In this document: one piece after another, positions 5,661-7,146 of the stretch | Layout of the letters: every line of letters starts with the position of its first letter | Numbering within the stretch: position 1 is the first letter of the stretch | Origin: Marisimplicoccus sp964437815 | GTDB taxonomy: Bacteria; Bacteroidota; Bacteroidia; Flavobacteriales; Flavobacteriaceae | DNA: 7,146 nt | Direction: 5' to 3' | NCBI GenBank assembly: GCA_964437815.1 | Contig: CAYTIE010000042.1 | Location: 1 to 7,146, forward strand | Made by a program: the position numbers and the translations under genes | The notes under the pieces: generated by a model | Database searches by the model: none | What the model was told of the DNA's origin: nothing | Seen by the model: only the letters and a program-made list of their open reading frames with translations

Positions 5661-6910
5661 TAATTATCATTAGTCTTATACTTTCTGCATTTTTTTCTGG
5701 AATGGAAATCGCTTATGTCTCTTCAGACAAACTAAATCTTGAAATTCAAAAAAAGCAAATTGGATTTATTTCAAATATTCTTAAAAGAATAACTAAGGAG
5801 CCATCAAAATTTATATCAACAATGCTGATAGGAAACAATTTTGCATTGGTTATTTATGGTTTTTTTATGGGAGATTTTATTACTAATTATCTTCTAATAA
5901 ATAAGATTACTGAAATAAATGAATTAACGATAGTCCTTATACAAACATCTATCTCAACTATTATAATTTTAATCACAGCAGAATTTATACCTAAAGTTGT
6001 ATTTCAAATTTATTCAGACTTTTTTATAAGAATTTTTGCAGTTCCTGCATATATCTTCTATGTAATTTTTTCCCCCTTAACTAACACAGTAACATTAATT
6101 TCAGATTACATCCTCAACAAATTTTTTAATACAAATTCAAAAGAAACCAGACTTTCTTTTACAAAAGTTGAATTAGAGAATTATATTGAAAATGAAATTC
6201 AACATTCTTCAGAAGATATTGATACTGAAATTGAAATTTTTCAAAATGCTCTAGAGTTATCTGAAATAAAGGCAAGAGATATTATGGTTCCAAGAACTGA
6301 AATTACTGCTATAGCCTTGAAAATGAAAATTGAAGATGTCAAGAAAGTATTCATTGATACTGGTTTTTCAAAACTTCCTGTTTATAAAAAATCTATTGAT
6401 AATATTATTGGATATGTTCATTCATTTGATTTTTTAAAAAAACCAAATAATATAAAAAGTTTTCTTTTACCAGTTGAATTTATTCCTGAACCAATGTTTG
6501 TTAATGAAGTACTTCAAGTATTAACTAGACAGAGAAAAAGTTTGGCTGTTGTTATTGATGAATACGGAGGTGCATCGGGAATCCTTACAATAGAAGATAT
6601 AGTAGAGGAGCTCTTTGGAGAAATTGAAGATGAACATGATAATGTTGAATATTTTGAAAAAAGAATTAATAAAGATACAATTGAAGTTTCTGCTAGACTT
6701 GAGGTTGAATATGTAAATAATAAATATAAAATGGAATTACCTTTAAGCGATTCCTACGAAACTTTAGGAGGATTAATATTTAATAAAATTGAATATATCC
6801 CTAATGAAGGAGAAGAAATAATAATTAATGAATACAAGATTATAATTAAAGGAGCAAGCTCTTCAAAAATTGAAAAAATATTAATCACAAAAAATATTGA
6901 AGAAGAATAG
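5657..6910 (+). CDS. CNNM/CorC (hemolysin-family) divalent cation transporter with CBS pair
   Basis: The 417-residue inner-membrane protein has the usual three parts. A CNNM (DUF21) membrane domain covers about 1-160 with FFSGMEIAY (12-20; the Ser14-x2-Glu17 motif tied to Mg2+ binding), LIGNNFALV (57-65) and TAEFIPK (107-113). A CBS pair spans about 205-330, starting at ARDIMVPRTEITAI (206-219) and including GYVHSFDFL (252-260) and VIDEYGGASGILTIEDIVEELFGEI (299-323). A CorC_HlyC domain (about 335-412) ends the protein, with ETLGGLIFNKIEYIP. Relatives export Mg2+ or Co2+, and the old name 'hemolysin' is historical. GldE of gliding Flavobacteria belongs to the same family, so a gliding-related paralog is a possible alternative, but the lptC setting favours the non-gliding member. 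The ATG overlaps the previous stop by four bases; translation is likely coupled. Confidence 0.93.
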   Translation: MIIIISLILSAFFSGMEIAYVSSDKLNLEIQKKQIGFISNILKRITKEPSKFISTMLIGNNFALVIYGFFMGDFITNYLLINKITEINELTIVLIQTSISTIIILITAEFIPKVVFQIYSDFFIRIFAVPAYIFYVIFSPLTNTVTLISDYILNKFFNTNSKETRLSFTKVELENYIENEIQHSSEDIDTEIEIFQNALELSEIKARDIMVPRTEITAIALKMKIEDVKKVFIDTGFSKLPVYKKSIDNIIGYVHSFDFLKKPNNIKSFLLPVEFIPEPMFVNEVLQVLTRQRKSLAVVIDEYGGASGILTIEDIVEELFGEIEDEHDNVEYFEKRINKDTIEVSARLEVEYVNNKYKMELPLSDSYETLGGLIFNKIEYIPNEGEEIIINEYKIIIKGASSSKIEKILITKNIEEE

Positions 6911-6955
6911 TAAAAATAGATTCTAAGTTGTAATTTCGATCCTTAAAATTAAACA

Positions 6956-7146
6956 ATGGCTATACTAGGTCAAATAAGAAAAAGATCTTTTTTCTTAATA
7001 GTTGTTATTGGAATGGCATTATTTGCTTTTGTTATATCAGGTGTATTTGTAGGGTCTGGTGTTGTTCAAAATCAATCAGTTGGTGAAATAAATGGAGAAG
7101 ACATTGATTATGAATCCTTCAATCTGATGGTTCAACAAGCACAGGA
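6956..7146 (+). CDS. SurA/PpiD-type peptidylprolyl isomerase, N-terminal fragment
   Basis: Only the first 63 codons are present; the gene runs past the right edge of the window. The product starts MAILGQIRKRSFF, has one membrane helix (about 11-33) and continues VGEINGEDIDYESFNLMVQQAQ, the start of a SurA_N-like chaperone segment. The pattern 'IR-R-S' before a single helix, then V-G-x-[IV]-N-G-E-x-I, matches flavobacterial membrane-anchored isomerases that resemble PpiD. Such proteins help outer-membrane and secreted proteins fold at the outer face of the inner membrane. The gene is 45 bases downstream of the CNNM stop on the same strand, with no terminator between. A near-match box TAATTTCG (6931-6938) lies 17 bases before the ATG, so it may have a promoter of its own. 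The PPIase domain itself is outside the window. Confidence 0.85.
   Translation, partial: MAILGQIRKRSFFLIVVIGMALFAFVISGVFVGSGVVQNQSVGEINGEDIDYESFNLMVQQAQ

Noticed and set aside
6911..6955. Possible terminator between the CNNM gene and the isomerase gene.
   Set aside because: Only a weak 5-pair AATTT/AAATT stem without a T-tract is present, so read-through into the isomerase gene seems likely.
1..7146. Mobile element, CRISPR array, toxin-antitoxin or defence system.
   Set aside because: No transposase or integrase, terminal repeats, regular spaced repeats or defence-type domain was seen; tRNA-Phe shows no attachment-site duplication within the window.

Overview
The window looks like chromosomal DNA from a marine-type Bacteroidetes bacterium, most likely class Flavobacteriia. 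Four things point there: very AT-rich coding sequence (sampled 60-base lines of the main genes have 11-19 G/C), no Shine-Dalgarno sites before any start, promoter boxes of the Bacteroidetes form TAnnTTTG, and a gene order that I remember from flavobacterial genomes (coaX, outer-membrane protein, TPR protein, lptC, small membrane protein, CNNM/CorC protein, SurA/PpiD-type isomerase). I could not run a database search, so the taxonomic call rests on protein motifs and this remembered synteny.

Left part (1-1441), minus strand. Reading leftward there is tRNA-Phe(GAA), a hairpin with a T-tract, a CruF-like carotenoid hydratase gene, and a 208-residue lipoprotein of unknown function. The lipoprotein gene is much richer in G/C (about 42-43% in sampled lines) than everything else here, and its product is rich in Met, His and Trp. 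It is the least explained gene in the window.

Centre (1442-1525). An 84-base divergent intergenic region holds two back-to-back TAnnTTTG boxes, one facing tRNA-Phe and one facing coaX.

Right part (1526-7146), plus strand. Six genes lie in a very tight run: coaX, a beta-barrel outer-membrane protein, a secreted TPR protein, lptC, a 62-residue two-helix membrane protein and a CNNM/CorC transporter. Successive junctions are a 1-base overlap, a 1-base overlap, exact abutment, a 6-base gap and a 4-base overlap. After 45 bases comes the 5' end of a SurA/PpiD-type peptidylprolyl isomerase gene, cut by the window edge. The run combines the first step of CoA synthesis with envelope work: LPS transport (LptC), divalent cation export (CNNM/CorC) and envelope protein folding (isomerase). 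The barrel and TPR proteins have no assigned role, but their position beside lptC suggests an outer-membrane job.

I see no mobile element, CRISPR array, phage gene or defence gene. The window is mostly ordinary core genome. The points worth a second look are the atypical lipoprotein, the control of the tRNA-Phe/cruF junction, the tRNA T-stem mismatch, and the uncharacterised partners in the lptC run.
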